DNA from: Pseudoalteromonas lipolytica
GTDB taxonomy: Bacteria > Pseudomonadota > Gammaproteobacteria > Enterobacterales > Alteromonadaceae
Assembly (NCBI RefSeq): GCF_001306915.1
Contig: NZ_LJTC01000004.1
Span: forward strand, 62,001-126,000
Direction of reading: 5' to 3'
Length of the DNA: 64,000 bases
Shown: positions 50,456 through 59,758 of the stretch, in pieces
Layout: every line of letters begins with the position of its first letter
How positions within the stretch are numbered: position 1 is the stretch's first letter
Made by a program: the position numbers and the translations under genes
Notes under the pieces: generated by a model
Seen by the model: only the letters and a program-made list of their open reading frames with translations
Databases searched by the model: none
Told to the model about the DNA's origin: nothing

Positions 50456-52906
50456 TTAATCGTTACGTAGTGCGGCCATAGGTTTTGCTTTAAGCAGTAA
50501 AACCAAAGGTCTAAAGCAAGCGAATAGCGCAATACATAAGGTAATACTCCAAGCAAGTAATTGCAGTCTTACATCAAGTATCAGCCAAGACATGAGCTGT
50601 CCTTGTAACATGTAAAAACCCACCATTACCGCGGCGAGAGCAACCGCAAAGCCAATGAGCACAGGGATAATAGCTTCAACACTCATCAGCTTAAATAAGC
50701 GCGCTTTTTTCGCACCTAATGCCATACGAATACCAAACTCATAACGGCGCAGACCCAGGTTGTAGCTTAGTACCCCAAAAATACCGATTGCTGCTAATAA
50801 TAGAGTAAATAGCGCTAAGGTACTACACAGAACCACAGTCAGTCGGCTCATATACAGTAAATTGTCGTACTCTTGTTGCAGGTCATTAAACTGCCACATG
50901 GTTAAGTCGCTGTTCTTTTCTTTTAGCGTATTAAGTATTTGTTTGTTAGTCAGCTTAACGCCATCAGAAGCTTTGATAGTAAACATGTAGCTATACGGTG
51001 TTGCTGGCCACCAAATGTGACGACCAAACGATTCATCGTAGTATTTAGGGTGATTAAAATCTTCGGTTACACCCACCACTTCATACATCTTTTCTTCTAA
51101 GCCTTGGTAGCTCTTGCCGATGATATTTCGATAGTCTTGGCCTGGTAATAAGTTTTCAGCCACGCTGACCGATACCAGTATCTCGTTAGTTTCACCACGT
51201 ATAGCTTGTTCGCTAAAGGTGCGGCCAGCGAGAATTTTGGTGTTAACTAACGCAAAGTAATCAGGCCCTACCCACTGACTAGGGAAGAAAATTGAGCTTT
51301 TACCGTTTACATCAGTCAAGGTGTTGGCGTTTTGTCTTTGCGAAACAGGGCTGTGACCCAGGGCAACATCATCAATGCCTTGGCTATCAAGCAAAACCTG
51401 CTTGTATTGCAGCATATGTTCGTAGCGCTCAGCCAATGACATCTGATTATTTGGCTGGAAAAGGTTGGCAAAATATAGGTTCTCGGTATCACTGCCGAGT
51501 GGGCGGTTAATCGTGCCCATGGCTTTACTCACTACCATCACCGAAAAACTCACAAGCAGCGCGGCAACAAACATTTGTGAGCCAATTAAAATACGCACTG
51601 TGCGGCCAGATACCTGCGAAACTCCGCCTTTACCACTGTTCTGCATTTGCGTATTTAGGGTTTTGTAATTTACCAAACGCGCTGTAATTACAGAGAAAAT
51701 ATAAGCAAGAGCAATACAAAGTATGATGGCAACAATAACTAACGTGCTATCCACGGCCAAGCTATTAACCAGTGGTAATCGGCCTTCTGCCAGTACTTTA
51801 AATAAACGTATGCCCCATACCGATAAAAACAGCGCAATGCTTACCGATAAGGTCATTAAAATCAGTGATTGTAAAAAGATACTTTTAAATAACGTGCTGC
51901 GTTTTGCACCTAATACCGCCTGTAAGGCGAGGGTTTTATGTTGAGCAAGAGCGCGTGAGAAAAACAACGTGCTTACATTAAGTACCGCAATAATCAGTAG
52001 CCCTACTGCACCGGCTAACATCATTAAGCTTAAGTCATCGTTATTACCCAGCTCAACGTCACGATACGGGGTTACTTCAGGTTTTACATCGGTGATACCA
52101 CCATTGTTTAGCCACTCTGATTTAACCGTATCAATTTGCTGTTTTAAATCGACTTTAACTTGATCTATGGTGACCCCAGGCTTTAAAACTGCAATCAGTT
52201 TTAGGTTTTTAAAAGTGTTTGTCCACGGGCTTTGCCAATCGTCATTGTGAAAGAAACGGCGGTCCGCACTGGATGGAAACCACACTTCAACGTCACTTGC
52301 TTTAAACATGTAAGGTGGGCTGAATGAATCATCAACAACACCGACGATACGGTGAACGTAATCGGTTTCACCCGCCATGACTGAAAGTGTTTTACCAATA
52401 ATGTTCGGGTCGCTGTTGTAATGCTTGCGCCAGAAGTTAGCAGAGATAACAACGCGGTCATCAGGAGTTTCGAGTGTTTCTCCAAGGTCAAAACCTTGTC
52501 CCATTAAAAATGGTGTGTTTAATAAGTCAAAATAGTTGCCGCCAACATACAGCACAGGCTCTTTCGGTTCGCCATCTAGGTTTGCAAAGATTTGCTCACC
52601 CGCATTGATCATCATACTTTGTTCAAAGCTTTGATTATGCTTAAGCCAATGCACCATCGACTGATAGCTTTGAAAGCCGGTAGCATCGTAGTCATCATAA
52701 GTAAGTGATTGCTCAACCACCACCATACGGCTTTCATCGTACACATCAAGGGGCTTTAAAAAGTAGCTGTTAACAAGGCTAAGCACCACAAACAAGGTGG
52801 CAAGAGTTAAAGCAAGCGTTGCGATAACTGCTGTTACAAAGCCCGGAGCATTCATTAATGATGCCCACGCTAAGCTAAATTGGGCGCGTGTTTTGGTTAA
52901 TTTCAT
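50456..52906 (-). CDS. MacB-like/FtsX-domain ABC transporter permease
   Basis: 816 aa. N-terminal helix (about 20-45), a MacB periplasmic domain (about 55-260), three helices (about 290-420), a second periplasmic domain (about 450-670), and a C-terminal FtsX helix bundle (about 690-810) with LGLRRYEFGIRMALGAKKARLF, the typical coupling motif. This is the duplicated FtsX form. The start overlaps the stop of the ATPase gene by one base. Together with the adaptor and ATPase it forms a tripartite exporter for peptides, lipoproteins or similar cargo; cargo unknown. Confidence 0.87.
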   Translation of the reverse strand: MKLTKTRAQFSLAWASLMNAPGFVTAVIATLALTLATLFVVLSLVNSYFLKPLDVYDESRMVVVEQSLTYDDYDATGFQSYQSMVHWLKHNQSFEQSMMINAGEQIFANLDGEPKEPVLYVGGNYFDLLNTPFLMGQGFDLGETLETPDDRVVISANFWRKHYNSDPNIIGKTLSVMAGETDYVHRIVGVVDDSFSPPYMFKASDVEVWFPSSADRRFFHNDDWQSPWTNTFKNLKLIAVLKPGVTIDQVKVDLKQQIDTVKSEWLNNGGITDVKPEVTPYRDVELGNNDDLSLMMLAGAVGLLIIAVLNVSTLFFSRALAQHKTLALQAVLGAKRSTLFKSIFLQSLILMTLSVSIALFLSVWGIRLFKVLAEGRLPLVNSLAVDSTLVIVAIILCIALAYIFSVITARLVNYKTLNTQMQNSGKGGVSQVSGRTVRILIGSQMFVAALLVSFSVMVVSKAMGTINRPLGSDTENLYFANLFQPNNQMSLAERYEHMLQYKQVLLDSQGIDDVALGHSPVSQRQNANTLTDVNGKSSIFFPSQWVGPDYFALVNTKILAGRTFSEQAIRGETNEILVSVSVAENLLPGQDYRNIIGKSYQGLEEKMYEVVGVTEDFNHPKYYDESFGRHIWWPATPYSYMFTIKASDGVKLTNKQILNTLKEKNSDLTMWQFNDLQQEYDNLLYMSRLTVVLCSTLALFTLLLAAIGIFGVLSYNLGLRRYEFGIRMALGAKKARLFKLMSVEAIIPVLIGFAVALAAVMVGFYMLQGQLMSWLILDVRLQLLAWSITLCIALFACFRPLVLLLKAKPMAALRND

Positions 52907-53658
52907 TACATCACCTCAGCGCTTTCAAGTGCATGCTCAGTATTGTCGCTGCTAGATGCTTGGCGTGCTTCAGAGTAAGAAACAATTTCACCATCTAGCA
53001 ATTTAAGTTGCGTCTTTGCACGTCCGGCATAACGTAAATCATGGGTTACCATACAAATCGTGGTGCCTTTTTTATTCAGCTCATCAAGCAAGTCCATGAC
53101 GGCATCACCATTTTTTGAATCTAAGTTACCAGTTGGCTCATCCACCAATAAAATGCTTGGCTTGCCAGCCAGTGCGCGGGCAATAGCAATACGCTGTTGC
53201 TGACCACCAGATAATTGATTTGGTTTGTGTTGAGAGCGGTGGCCCATCTCAACTTCATCAAGGGCTTGCTTTACAGCAAGCTCAATTTCGTTTGGGCTCA
53301 TGGCTGGCTCTCGATAAGTGAGCGGCAGTGCTACGTTGTCAAACACCGATAATTCATCAATTAGGTTAAACGACTGAAATATAAAACCAATGTGAAGGTT
53401 TCTAAGTTCAGCTTGCTGATCCATATCAAGGGTTTTTGTGTCGACTTCTTTAATTAAATAGTCGCCAGCAGTTGGGCTATCGAGTAAGCCTAATAATGAC
53501 AGCAGCGTCGATTTACCACAGCCAGATGGGCCGCTAATGCAGATATAGTCACCTTGGTTAATATTCAGGCTGATGTCTTTTAATGCATAGGTTTCAACAT
53601 TTTGGCCGCGATAAACTTTGGCGATTTTGTTTAATGAGATAAGCGTGTTGGTTTTCAT
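52906..53658 (-). CDS. ABC transporter ATP-binding protein (LolD/MacB-type)
   Basis: About 250 aa from ATG 53658, which overlaps the adaptor stop (ATGA) and follows AGGAC. Walker A GPSGCGKS, Q-loop FIFQSFNL, signature LSGGQQQRIAIARAL, Walker B ILLVDEPTGNLD, H-loop CMVTHDLRYA. The NLIDEL segment after the Q-loop is usual in the LolD/MacB family. It powers the neighbouring FtsX-type permease. Confidence 0.92.
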   Translation of the reverse strand: MKTNTLISLNKIAKVYRGQNVETYALKDISLNINQGDYICISGPSGCGKSTLLSLLGLLDSPTAGDYLIKEVDTKTLDMDQQAELRNLHIGFIFQSFNLIDELSVFDNVALPLTYREPAMSPNEIELAVKQALDEVEMGHRSQHKPNQLSGGQQQRIAIARALAGKPSILLVDEPTGNLDSKNGDAVMDLLDELNKKGTTICMVTHDLRYAGRAKTQLKLLDGEIVSYSEARQASSSDNTEHALESAEVM

Positions 53659-54932
53659 AAACTGTCCTGTTCGATTTTTATTGTTGCCAAATGCTGCCAT
53701 TTAGAAAGGTCTGAAATGATCAGCTGTTCGCCCACGGTGGCACCGCTCAAAAGTTGAATTTGATTGTCACTGAGTGTACCAAATTCGATATTGGTTGGCG
53801 TTGCTAACTGGGTATTTGGATTAAGTTTAAACAGCGTGGCTTCGCTGTGAGCTTGTGCTTTTTGCGGTACATTAATGGTTAACGCATCTGGAATAATGTT
53901 GCTAACCACATAGCCTTCAATGCTTAAATCTGGGCGGGCATTGGCGGGCAGTGTGCCCTGTAAATCAAGTTCGATAATAACTCGGCCATCGGTAACAATA
54001 GGGTCAATTCGGGTGACTTTGGCATCAACGTCACCATGGCCTGCTTGGCTAAAAGTGTTAACTTTCGCTGCCATATTGAGTGCTACTTTTTCGGCATCAG
54101 CTTGCTTAACGCTTAGCTCTGCTTTGAGTGCTTTATTGGAGCCAACCACCGCAAGGCGGGTACCGGGCACGAGGTTTTGGCCAAGTTCAACATTCAATTC
54201 TTGCAGCATGCCATCGATGCCTGCTGTTATTTGCAGCTGATCAAAGGCGTGTTGTTCAACCTGATAATTAAGCTCAAATTGGCTTAATAGTTCTTGCTGT
54301 ATTTTGCTACGTTGTAAGTGCATTTCTTTAAGCTGTGCAAGGCGTTGCTGCTCGATACTTACGCGCTCTGTAAGCTGTGCAACGTTTAGCATGCTTCGTT
54401 TGTAATCGAGGCTTGAAACAATCCCTTGCTCGATCAGTTTGCTTTCAGCATCGACTCTAAGCTCTGCACTTTGCAGCTCACTTTTTAATATGGCGAGATT
54501 TGCTTGGCGCTCAAGTAGTTCACTTTGCTGGTTAATTCTTTGCTCATTAACACTGGCTTTTTGGCGAGCAAGTTCTAGCCGAGCGACCGATAAACGCTGC
54601 GCTTGCTGTGGGTTGACGAGGCTTAAAATTACCGTGTCTTTTTTAACGATAGTGCCGGGGTATACATGGATAGCTTCGACCATTGCGGTGTCGGTATTGG
54701 TTAAATAACGTTGATACTTTGGCTTTAAACGACCAAAGCCACGTATTTTTACCACAAAATCGGCTTGTTCTACGGTTGCTATTTGCAGCTGGCTTGCAGC
54801 AACCACAGTGGGGGTTGTCCATTGATACACCATTAAAGCGCCAAGAGCCGATACGCCAATGGCTGCAACAGCCAGCCATTTTTTAGCTTTTGATTGCTGA
54901 GGTTTGCGTTTTAGTGTGCTGTCTAAATCCAT
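53655..54932 (-). CDS. MacA/HlyD-like periplasmic adaptor
   Basis: 425 aa with one N-terminal membrane helix (about 18-40), a lipoyl half VKIRGFGRLKPKYQRYLTN, a long coiled-coil hairpin (about 110-215; Leu/Gln/Glu-rich with RQANLAILKSELQSAEL), the second lipoyl half, and beta-barrel and membrane-proximal domains. First gene of the three-gene exporter operon. The outer membrane channel is not present. A -24/-12 type promoter lies 38-52 bases upstream of the ATG. Confidence 0.87.
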   Translation of the reverse strand: MDLDSTLKRKPQQSKAKKWLAVAAIGVSALGALMVYQWTTPTVVAASQLQIATVEQADFVVKIRGFGRLKPKYQRYLTNTDTAMVEAIHVYPGTIVKKDTVILSLVNPQQAQRLSVARLELARQKASVNEQRINQQSELLERQANLAILKSELQSAELRVDAESKLIEQGIVSSLDYKRSMLNVAQLTERVSIEQQRLAQLKEMHLQRSKIQQELLSQFELNYQVEQHAFDQLQITAGIDGMLQELNVELGQNLVPGTRLAVVGSNKALKAELSVKQADAEKVALNMAAKVNTFSQAGHGDVDAKVTRIDPIVTDGRVIIELDLQGTLPANARPDLSIEGYVVSNIIPDALTINVPQKAQAHSEATLFKLNPNTQLATPTNIEFGTLSDNQIQLLSGATVGEQLIISDLSKWQHLATIKIEQDSL

Positions 54933-54969
54933 GATACTGAGAAATATAAATAATCATGGAATAGCTAAG

Positions 54970-54984
54970 GCGAGTTTTGTGCCA
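54970..54984 (-). promoter_or_regulatory. Candidate sigma54 (-24/-12) promoter of the exporter operon
   Basis: Minus strand TGGCAC-AAAAC-TCGC. The -24 element is perfect and GG to GC spacing is exactly 10 bases; the -12 element has TCGC where TTGC is usual. Its distance to the adaptor start and the adjacent NtrC-type gene support it. Confidence 0.6.
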
Positions 54985-55032
54985 AAAGTTAAGGTGTTGA
55001 AAAGTAATAGCTTTTTATCTTTTGCAACGTGA

Positions 55033-55055
55033 GCTTTTCCCACTACTGGGAAAGC
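55033..55055. promoter_or_regulatory. Candidate enhancer dyad for the NtrC-type regulator
   Basis: Inverted arms GCTTTTCCCA and TGGGAAAGC around CTAC, about 75-100 bases upstream of the predicted start of the exporter transcript, where enhancer-binding proteins usually bind. It has no T-tract, so terminator use is unlikely. Confidence 0.42.
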
Positions 55056-55085
55056 GAGTTTTAAAACTGGGAGTGAATGCTTAAA

Positions 55086-55748
55086 TTAGCTTTCTTCGAT
55101 TTTGCCAACCTGCGAAAGCTGGTTAAACAAAATGCCTGCTTGGGTGCGGTTATAGACATTGAGTTTGCGTAAAATCGCTGACACATGTTGTTTGATTGTA
55201 GTTTCTTGAATCGACATTTCAAAGGCGATTTGTTTATTCAATAAACCGTCGGCAATCATTGCAAGTACGCGGTATTGCTGCGGAGTTAGTTTTTCGAGGT
55301 TACGAGCAAATTCGCTTTGTTCGTCGTTGATCACCACATCGGTTAAATCTACTTCAGGTGGTAACCAAGTGTCGCCATTGAGTACATGACTAATTGCTTC
55401 ACTAATAACATCTAAAGAAGATGACTTAGGAATATAGCCAGCAGCGCCAAGGCTCATCGCTTGTTTGATTATGGCGGGTGTCTCATTGGCAGAGACCATG
55501 ATTACCAAGATATCAGGGTAGTGGTTACGCAGTTGCGAAAGGGCTTGCAGGCCATTTGCACCTGGGATCGTAAGGTCTAAAAATATCAGTTCAATCTCAG
55601 GATGAGCGCTTAACAGTGCAAACAAACCATCAATGTCACTGGTTTCTTTAATATGTTCTTCAGGCACTGATGTCGCGGCAGCTTGACGCAGCGCACTTCT
55701 AAATAACGGGTGATCATCGGCGATTATGGTGTTCACAGCTAAAGACAT
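55086..55748 (-). CDS. LuxR-type response regulator (CrbR/ErdR type)
   Basis: About 220 aa from ATG 55748 (GGAG and GAGGG upstream); the longer frame to 55877 has no supporting features. Receiver domain: ADDHPLF near the start, Asp58 in LIFLDLTIPG, Lys108 in YIPKSSS. GerE/LuxR helix-turn-helix at about 150-210: LTPQQYRVLAMIADGLLNKQIAFEM and TIKQHVSAILRKLNV. No kinase gene is adjacent. ADDHPLFRSAL and PKSS motifs recall ErdR/CrbR, whose kinase is an SSS-fused hybrid like the one at 41131. It sits beside the TonB receptor and 3-hydroxybutyrate genes and may control them through two dyads at 58277 and 58345. Confidence 0.85.
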   Translation of the reverse strand: MSLAVNTIIADDHPLFRSALRQAAATSVPEEHIKETSDIDGLFALLSAHPEIELIFLDLTIPGANGLQALSQLRNHYPDILVIMVSANETPAIIKQAMSLGAAGYIPKSSSLDVISEAISHVLNGDTWLPPEVDLTDVVINDEQSEFARNLEKLTPQQYRVLAMIADGLLNKQIAFEMSIQETTIKQHVSAILRKLNVYNRTQAGILFNQLSQVGKIEES

Positions 55749-55860
55749 TCCCTCGATTCTCCAATGCGTTATGTTATAAGTGATTTTGCCTTTTGAAACA
55801 AGGTTTGCCTGAGGGGAAGTTTCAGACAAACCTTTCTCACACAAGGATTTAGATTCTATT

Positions 55861-58152
55861 TTAGAAACGGTAACCAACAGTGAAGGCTACAGTGCGAGGG
55901 TCGCCGTAGTAACCAATCAGGGTATTATCACCACCTAAACCTGGGGTGTATTTGCTGGTATCTGTTGGGTCTGTTGGATCAGGTGCTACGAACTGGTAAC
56001 CACCAATCATGTACTCTTCATCCGTTAAGTTTTTACCGTAAAGACCAGCCGTCCAGTGACCATCTGTGCTGTACCAAGTAATACCCATATTAAAGATACC
56101 GTAAGCATCTTGCGTTAATAGGCTATCTTCTTCGAATAGCGCGTAGTCGCCTCTGTGGTAGTAGTTACCGTTGACAACAAAGTCACCCATTTCTGTGTAC
56201 ATGCGGTACGTTGCACCCAGATTAAAGGTTAAATCTGGTGTGTTTGATACCGTAAAGCGGTCTGATTTATCAAATTGTTCACCGGTAACTGGGTCAAAAT
56301 CAATTACCTTATCAAAGCTACTGTCGATATAACCCACTGACGCATCAAAGCTGAGTGACTCTGTTGCAACATAGTTAAGTTCAAGCTCAATACCATCTGA
56401 TTTAGATTCACCAATATTACCTAAGCGTTGGTTTAGATCTGCAGCGCTGTCGCCCGGTAATACCGAAATATATTGACGGTCTTTATGGTCAAGGGTGAAT
56501 AAGGTAACGTTTACGCGTAAGTTATTGTTCCACTCACTCTTCATACCGATTTCGAATGAATCAACGATTTCTGGTTTTGCTGCTGGCTCTGCAGTGGTTG
56601 CACGTGGGTTGAAAGTACCTGACTTAAAGCCTTGCGCGTAACTTGCAAAGAACATGATGTCACGATTGTATTGGTATTCAACACCCGCACGCGGTGTGAA
56701 GCGTGACCATTCTTCTTCATCATCGAGTACCGTTGGGACAAGCTGGCCATCTGGGCGAATGTAACCTGGTACCCAACCTGACTCTGGGTAAACTGTTGCA
56801 TACACTAAACCGTTGTTAACCTGTGCTTCTTTTTTGTCTTTGGTGTAGCGCGCGCCGAGTGTCATTGACCATTGGTCGTTAAAGTCGTAGCTACCTTGAA
56901 TATAGGCGGCTTTACTGTTTGAATTACTGCAACCGCTTACTTCACGAGTTAAGCCCGGAAGTCCTAATTTAATGCCTAAATCTTCTAAAATAGCCTCAAA
57001 TTGACCGCAAGATTCACCATCATAGTAGTAAAGACCCGAAACCAGTTTATAGTTATCGCCTTGATGATTTAGCTGTAACTCATGAGTCGTTTGCTCATCA
57101 TCGTAAATAGCAGGTACGTCGAAAATTTGTAGTGACGTGTTATCAAAGTCGATATTCGTTGGTGAGTAGTTCTCACGGCTTGAACCAATATATTTAATAC
57201 TAGTGCTGTCAGTCATATCCCAACGAGCAGTTAGGCTGTAGCCTTCGAGTTCAACTTTATTCCATGTTGGTAAGCTGGTGTATGAGTCATACACGCTGTC
57301 TGGAACTGGTGCATCGGTAAGAATACTAGGTAGTAAACGGTAACCACCTTTTGCGTTTGATTTGTCTTCTGTTTTATCCCACGCGAGGCGGAAGAATAAG
57401 TCATCAGTCGGTGTGTATTCGAGTGTAACACGAGCTGCGGTTACGTCTTTGTTGTAGTTTTCGCGGTCTTGGTTATCAAGAGCCGATGTTAAAAACTCAC
57501 CAAAGCCATCACGGTTAAGCGTTGCAAAACCAAAACCCACGTAAAGTTTTTCGTCAACAATCGGTAATTGGCCAGTGATTTTTAAATCTTTTTGGTTATA
57601 GCTACCTACAGTGCCTTGTATATTTAAGGTAGCATCACCGCTCATTTCTTTGGTGACGTATTTAATTGCACCACCAATGGTATTTTTACCGTAAAGCGTC
57701 CCTTGTGGGCCGCGTAATACTTCGATTTGTTGCACATCAAGCAGATCAAGCACGGCACCTTGTGGGCGAGCAAGATAAACATCATCGATATAAATACCTA
57801 CGCCTGGCTCATACCCCCAAAGTGGATCTTGCTGACCTACACCACGAATAAACGCAGTAATTGTAGAGTTAGTACCACGGCTTGCTTGTAAGGTGGTATT
57901 TGGCGAGAACTGCTGAACTTCGGTCATGACGACGATGCCATTTTCAGCTAGCTCTTCAGCACCAATTGAAGTGACTGCGACTGGCACTTCTTGCAGGTTT
58001 TCAACAGTTTTACGTGCTGTTACCTGAATACGTTCAAGTTCACCTTTTTTTGCTGCAGGTTCGGCTTGTTCTGCCGCTTGAGCACTGACACCTGCCAAAG
58101 CAAGTGATACAGCCAGAGTAAGTGGCGCGACTTTTGGGTTAAGCTTTATCAT
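55861..58152 (-). CDS. TonB-dependent receptor
   Basis: About 763 aa from ATG 58152, which has AAGGA upstream and starts a signal peptide ending SAQAAEQ. TonB box-like LERIQVTARK follows. Plug domain about 60-170 (EVPVAVTSIGAEEL, GVGIYIDDVYLARPQG, LRGPQGTLYGKNTIGGAI), then a 22-strand barrel ending in VAFTVGYRF with C-terminal Phe. A Cys pair occurs in a loop (about residues 375-405). The FPN/iron motifs of siderophore receptors are not evident and no Fur box precedes it. It is divergent from the 3-hydroxybutyrate cluster and shares its control region, so an oligomeric 3-hydroxyacid or related carbon source is a plausible cargo (inference). Confidence 0.88.
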   Translation of the reverse strand: MIKLNPKVAPLTLAVSLALAGVSAQAAEQAEPAAKKGELERIQVTARKTVENLQEVPVAVTSIGAEELAENGIVVMTEVQQFSPNTTLQASRGTNSTITAFIRGVGQQDPLWGYEPGVGIYIDDVYLARPQGAVLDLLDVQQIEVLRGPQGTLYGKNTIGGAIKYVTKEMSGDATLNIQGTVGSYNQKDLKITGQLPIVDEKLYVGFGFATLNRDGFGEFLTSALDNQDRENYNKDVTAARVTLEYTPTDDLFFRLAWDKTEDKSNAKGGYRLLPSILTDAPVPDSVYDSYTSLPTWNKVELEGYSLTARWDMTDSTSIKYIGSSRENYSPTNIDFDNTSLQIFDVPAIYDDEQTTHELQLNHQGDNYKLVSGLYYYDGESCGQFEAILEDLGIKLGLPGLTREVSGCSNSNSKAAYIQGSYDFNDQWSMTLGARYTKDKKEAQVNNGLVYATVYPESGWVPGYIRPDGQLVPTVLDDEEEWSRFTPRAGVEYQYNRDIMFFASYAQGFKSGTFNPRATTAEPAAKPEIVDSFEIGMKSEWNNNLRVNVTLFTLDHKDRQYISVLPGDSAADLNQRLGNIGESKSDGIELELNYVATESLSFDASVGYIDSSFDKVIDFDPVTGEQFDKSDRFTVSNTPDLTFNLGATYRMYTEMGDFVVNGNYYHRGDYALFEEDSLLTQDAYGIFNMGITWYSTDGHWTAGLYGKNLTDEEYMIGGYQFVAPDPTDPTDTSKYTPGLGGDNTLIGYYGDPRTVAFTVGYRF

Positions 58153-58276
58153 GTTGTATTCCTTGTTATTGTTGTCATTAGTCTTATGGCCACTCACATC
58201 GATGTTGCCGAAGACTGAATAAGATTTGCCCGTGTCACCTGTCAATTAATGTAGAAGATAGTTGCAAAAATTGAAT

Positions 58277-58292
58277 TAGTACCATAGTGCTA
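58277..58292. promoter_or_regulatory. Candidate response-regulator operator 1
   Basis: TAGTACCATAGTGCTA, a 16-base dyad with 12 of 16 positions symmetric, repeated at 58345. It lies between the divergent TonB receptor and GntP permease genes. Confidence 0.5.
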
Positions 58293-58344
58293 TACCCGTC
58301 ACAGCCCTTTATTTATCAAGCAATTAAGCTATTTTTAAAGCAGA

Positions 58345-58360
58345 TAGTACCTTAGTGTTA
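58345..58360. promoter_or_regulatory. Candidate response-regulator operator 2
   Basis: TAGTACCTTAGTGTTA matches operator 1 at 14 of 16 bases, 68 bases further right and 88 bases before the permease start. Confidence 0.5.
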
Positions 58361-58447
58361 TGTATTTTTTGAACGCTTAGGGTAAGACTGAAAGCATTAT
58401 TCCGATGTCACCTCATCTGTGTAATAACAATAATTATAGGAATGTCT

Positions 58448-59749
58448 ATGCTGAGCATGATAGGACTGTTAGGCGGTTTAATACTGCTGATCATTTTAAC
58501 GCTGCGTGGGGTAAATTTATTTATCGCTGCGCCAATCTGTGCACTGTTAGTTGCACTTAGTAGTGGCATGGCCATTTTCCCTGTATCGGCAGATACAAAC
58601 TTTATTAACGCCTATATGGATGGCTTTGCAGGCTTCTTAAGTGCGTGGTTTTTTATGTTCTTACTGGGGTCGTTGTTCGGTAAATTCATGGAAGACACCG
58701 GTGCTGCAGACAGTGTTGCAAGCTACATTGTGGGTAAACTAGGTATGAAGCACGCCGTTCTTGCGGTTGTGATTGCCTGTGCTGTTTTAACCTACGGTGG
58801 CGTGAGCGTCTTTATTGTTGCGTTTTCCGTTTATCCAATGGCATTAAGTCTGTTTAAAGATGCAAACTTACCGCGCCGCTTTATTCCAGCAACGCTGGCA
58901 TTTGGTTCGGTGACCTTTACCATGACTTCGGCAGGCTCGCCAGAAATTCAAAACTGGATCCCGGTTAAGCACCTTGGTACGTCACCCTATGCAGCGTGGG
59001 AAGTGAGCTTAGTGGTCGCTATTTTCATGGCGACAGCAGGTTACTTTTGGTTGAACAAGATGATCAAAAAAGCCGTTGCTAATGGCGAAACCTTTGAAGC
59101 GCGTGATGATGATCCTGTCATTATTGAGCGTCGTCGTCCGCATCCAATCACGGGTGTGATCCCGCTTATTGTGGTGCTACTTTTATCATTTACGCTACAT
59201 GATGTACTGCAGCAAACCGCGCTTATTGTCGCTTTGCTTGGTGGTGTACTGAGTATTGTGATTATCAATTTTAAGCATTTTCACGATATGGGTAACGCTA
59301 TTAATGTTGGTACAACCGGCGCTTTAGTGGCAATCGGTAATACCGCTGCTGTGGTTGGTTTTGGCGCTGTGGCGAAAGTATCACCGGCATTTACCGCCGC
59401 TGTCGATGTGATGACCCATATGCCGGGGAATGAGTTGGTTGGTGCTGCGGTTGCGGTGAGTGTAATTGCCGGCTTAACAGGATCTGCTTCTGGCGGACAA
59501 GCCATTGCATTACCGCTTGTCGCACCGGGTTATTTAGACATGGGTGTAAACCCTGAACAACTGCACCGTGTAGTGGCAATTAGCTCTGGAGCCCTCGATA
59601 CCTTGCCGCATAATGGTTATGTGGTCACAACAATACGCGCTATCTGTAAAGAAACGCATCAACGAGCGTATTGGTCAATGGCAGCGCTGACGGCGGTCAT
59701 TCCGCTTATCGGTGTCGCATTGGCACTCGGACTCTTTATTTTCTTTTAA
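58448..59749 (+). CDS. GntP-family permease (probable 3-hydroxybutyrate/organic acid importer)
   Basis: About 433 aa, 12 or more membrane helices. ATG 58448 is chosen because AGGA ends 6 bases upstream; the ATG at 58442 would overlap that site. Conserved parts include YGGVSVFIVAFSVYPMALSLF, TMTSAGSPEIQNWIP and LTGSASGGQAIALPL, all typical of GntP transporters, proton symporters for gluconate and for D-beta-hydroxybutyrate. As the first gene of a five-gene unit with bdhA and scoAB, 3-hydroxybutyrate is the likely cargo. Confidence 0.87.
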   Translation: MLSMIGLLGGLILLIILTLRGVNLFIAAPICALLVALSSGMAIFPVSADTNFINAYMDGFAGFLSAWFFMFLLGSLFGKFMEDTGAADSVASYIVGKLGMKHAVLAVVIACAVLTYGGVSVFIVAFSVYPMALSLFKDANLPRRFIPATLAFGSVTFTMTSAGSPEIQNWIPVKHLGTSPYAAWEVSLVVAIFMATAGYFWLNKMIKKAVANGETFEARDDDPVIIERRRPHPITGVIPLIVVLLLSFTLHDVLQQTALIVALLGGVLSIVIINFKHFHDMGNAINVGTTGALVAIGNTAAVVGFGAVAKVSPAFTAAVDVMTHMPGNELVGAAVAVSVIAGLTGSASGGQAIALPLVAPGYLDMGVNPEQLHRVVAISSGALDTLPHNGYVVTTIRAICKETHQRAYWSMAALTAVIPLIGVALALGLFIFF

Positions 59750-59758
59750 GGAACAGCA

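Noticed and set aside
55033..55055. Dyad as terminator of the LuxR regulator gene
   Set aside because: No T-run on the minus strand after the stem; it fits an upstream activator site of the exporter promoter better.
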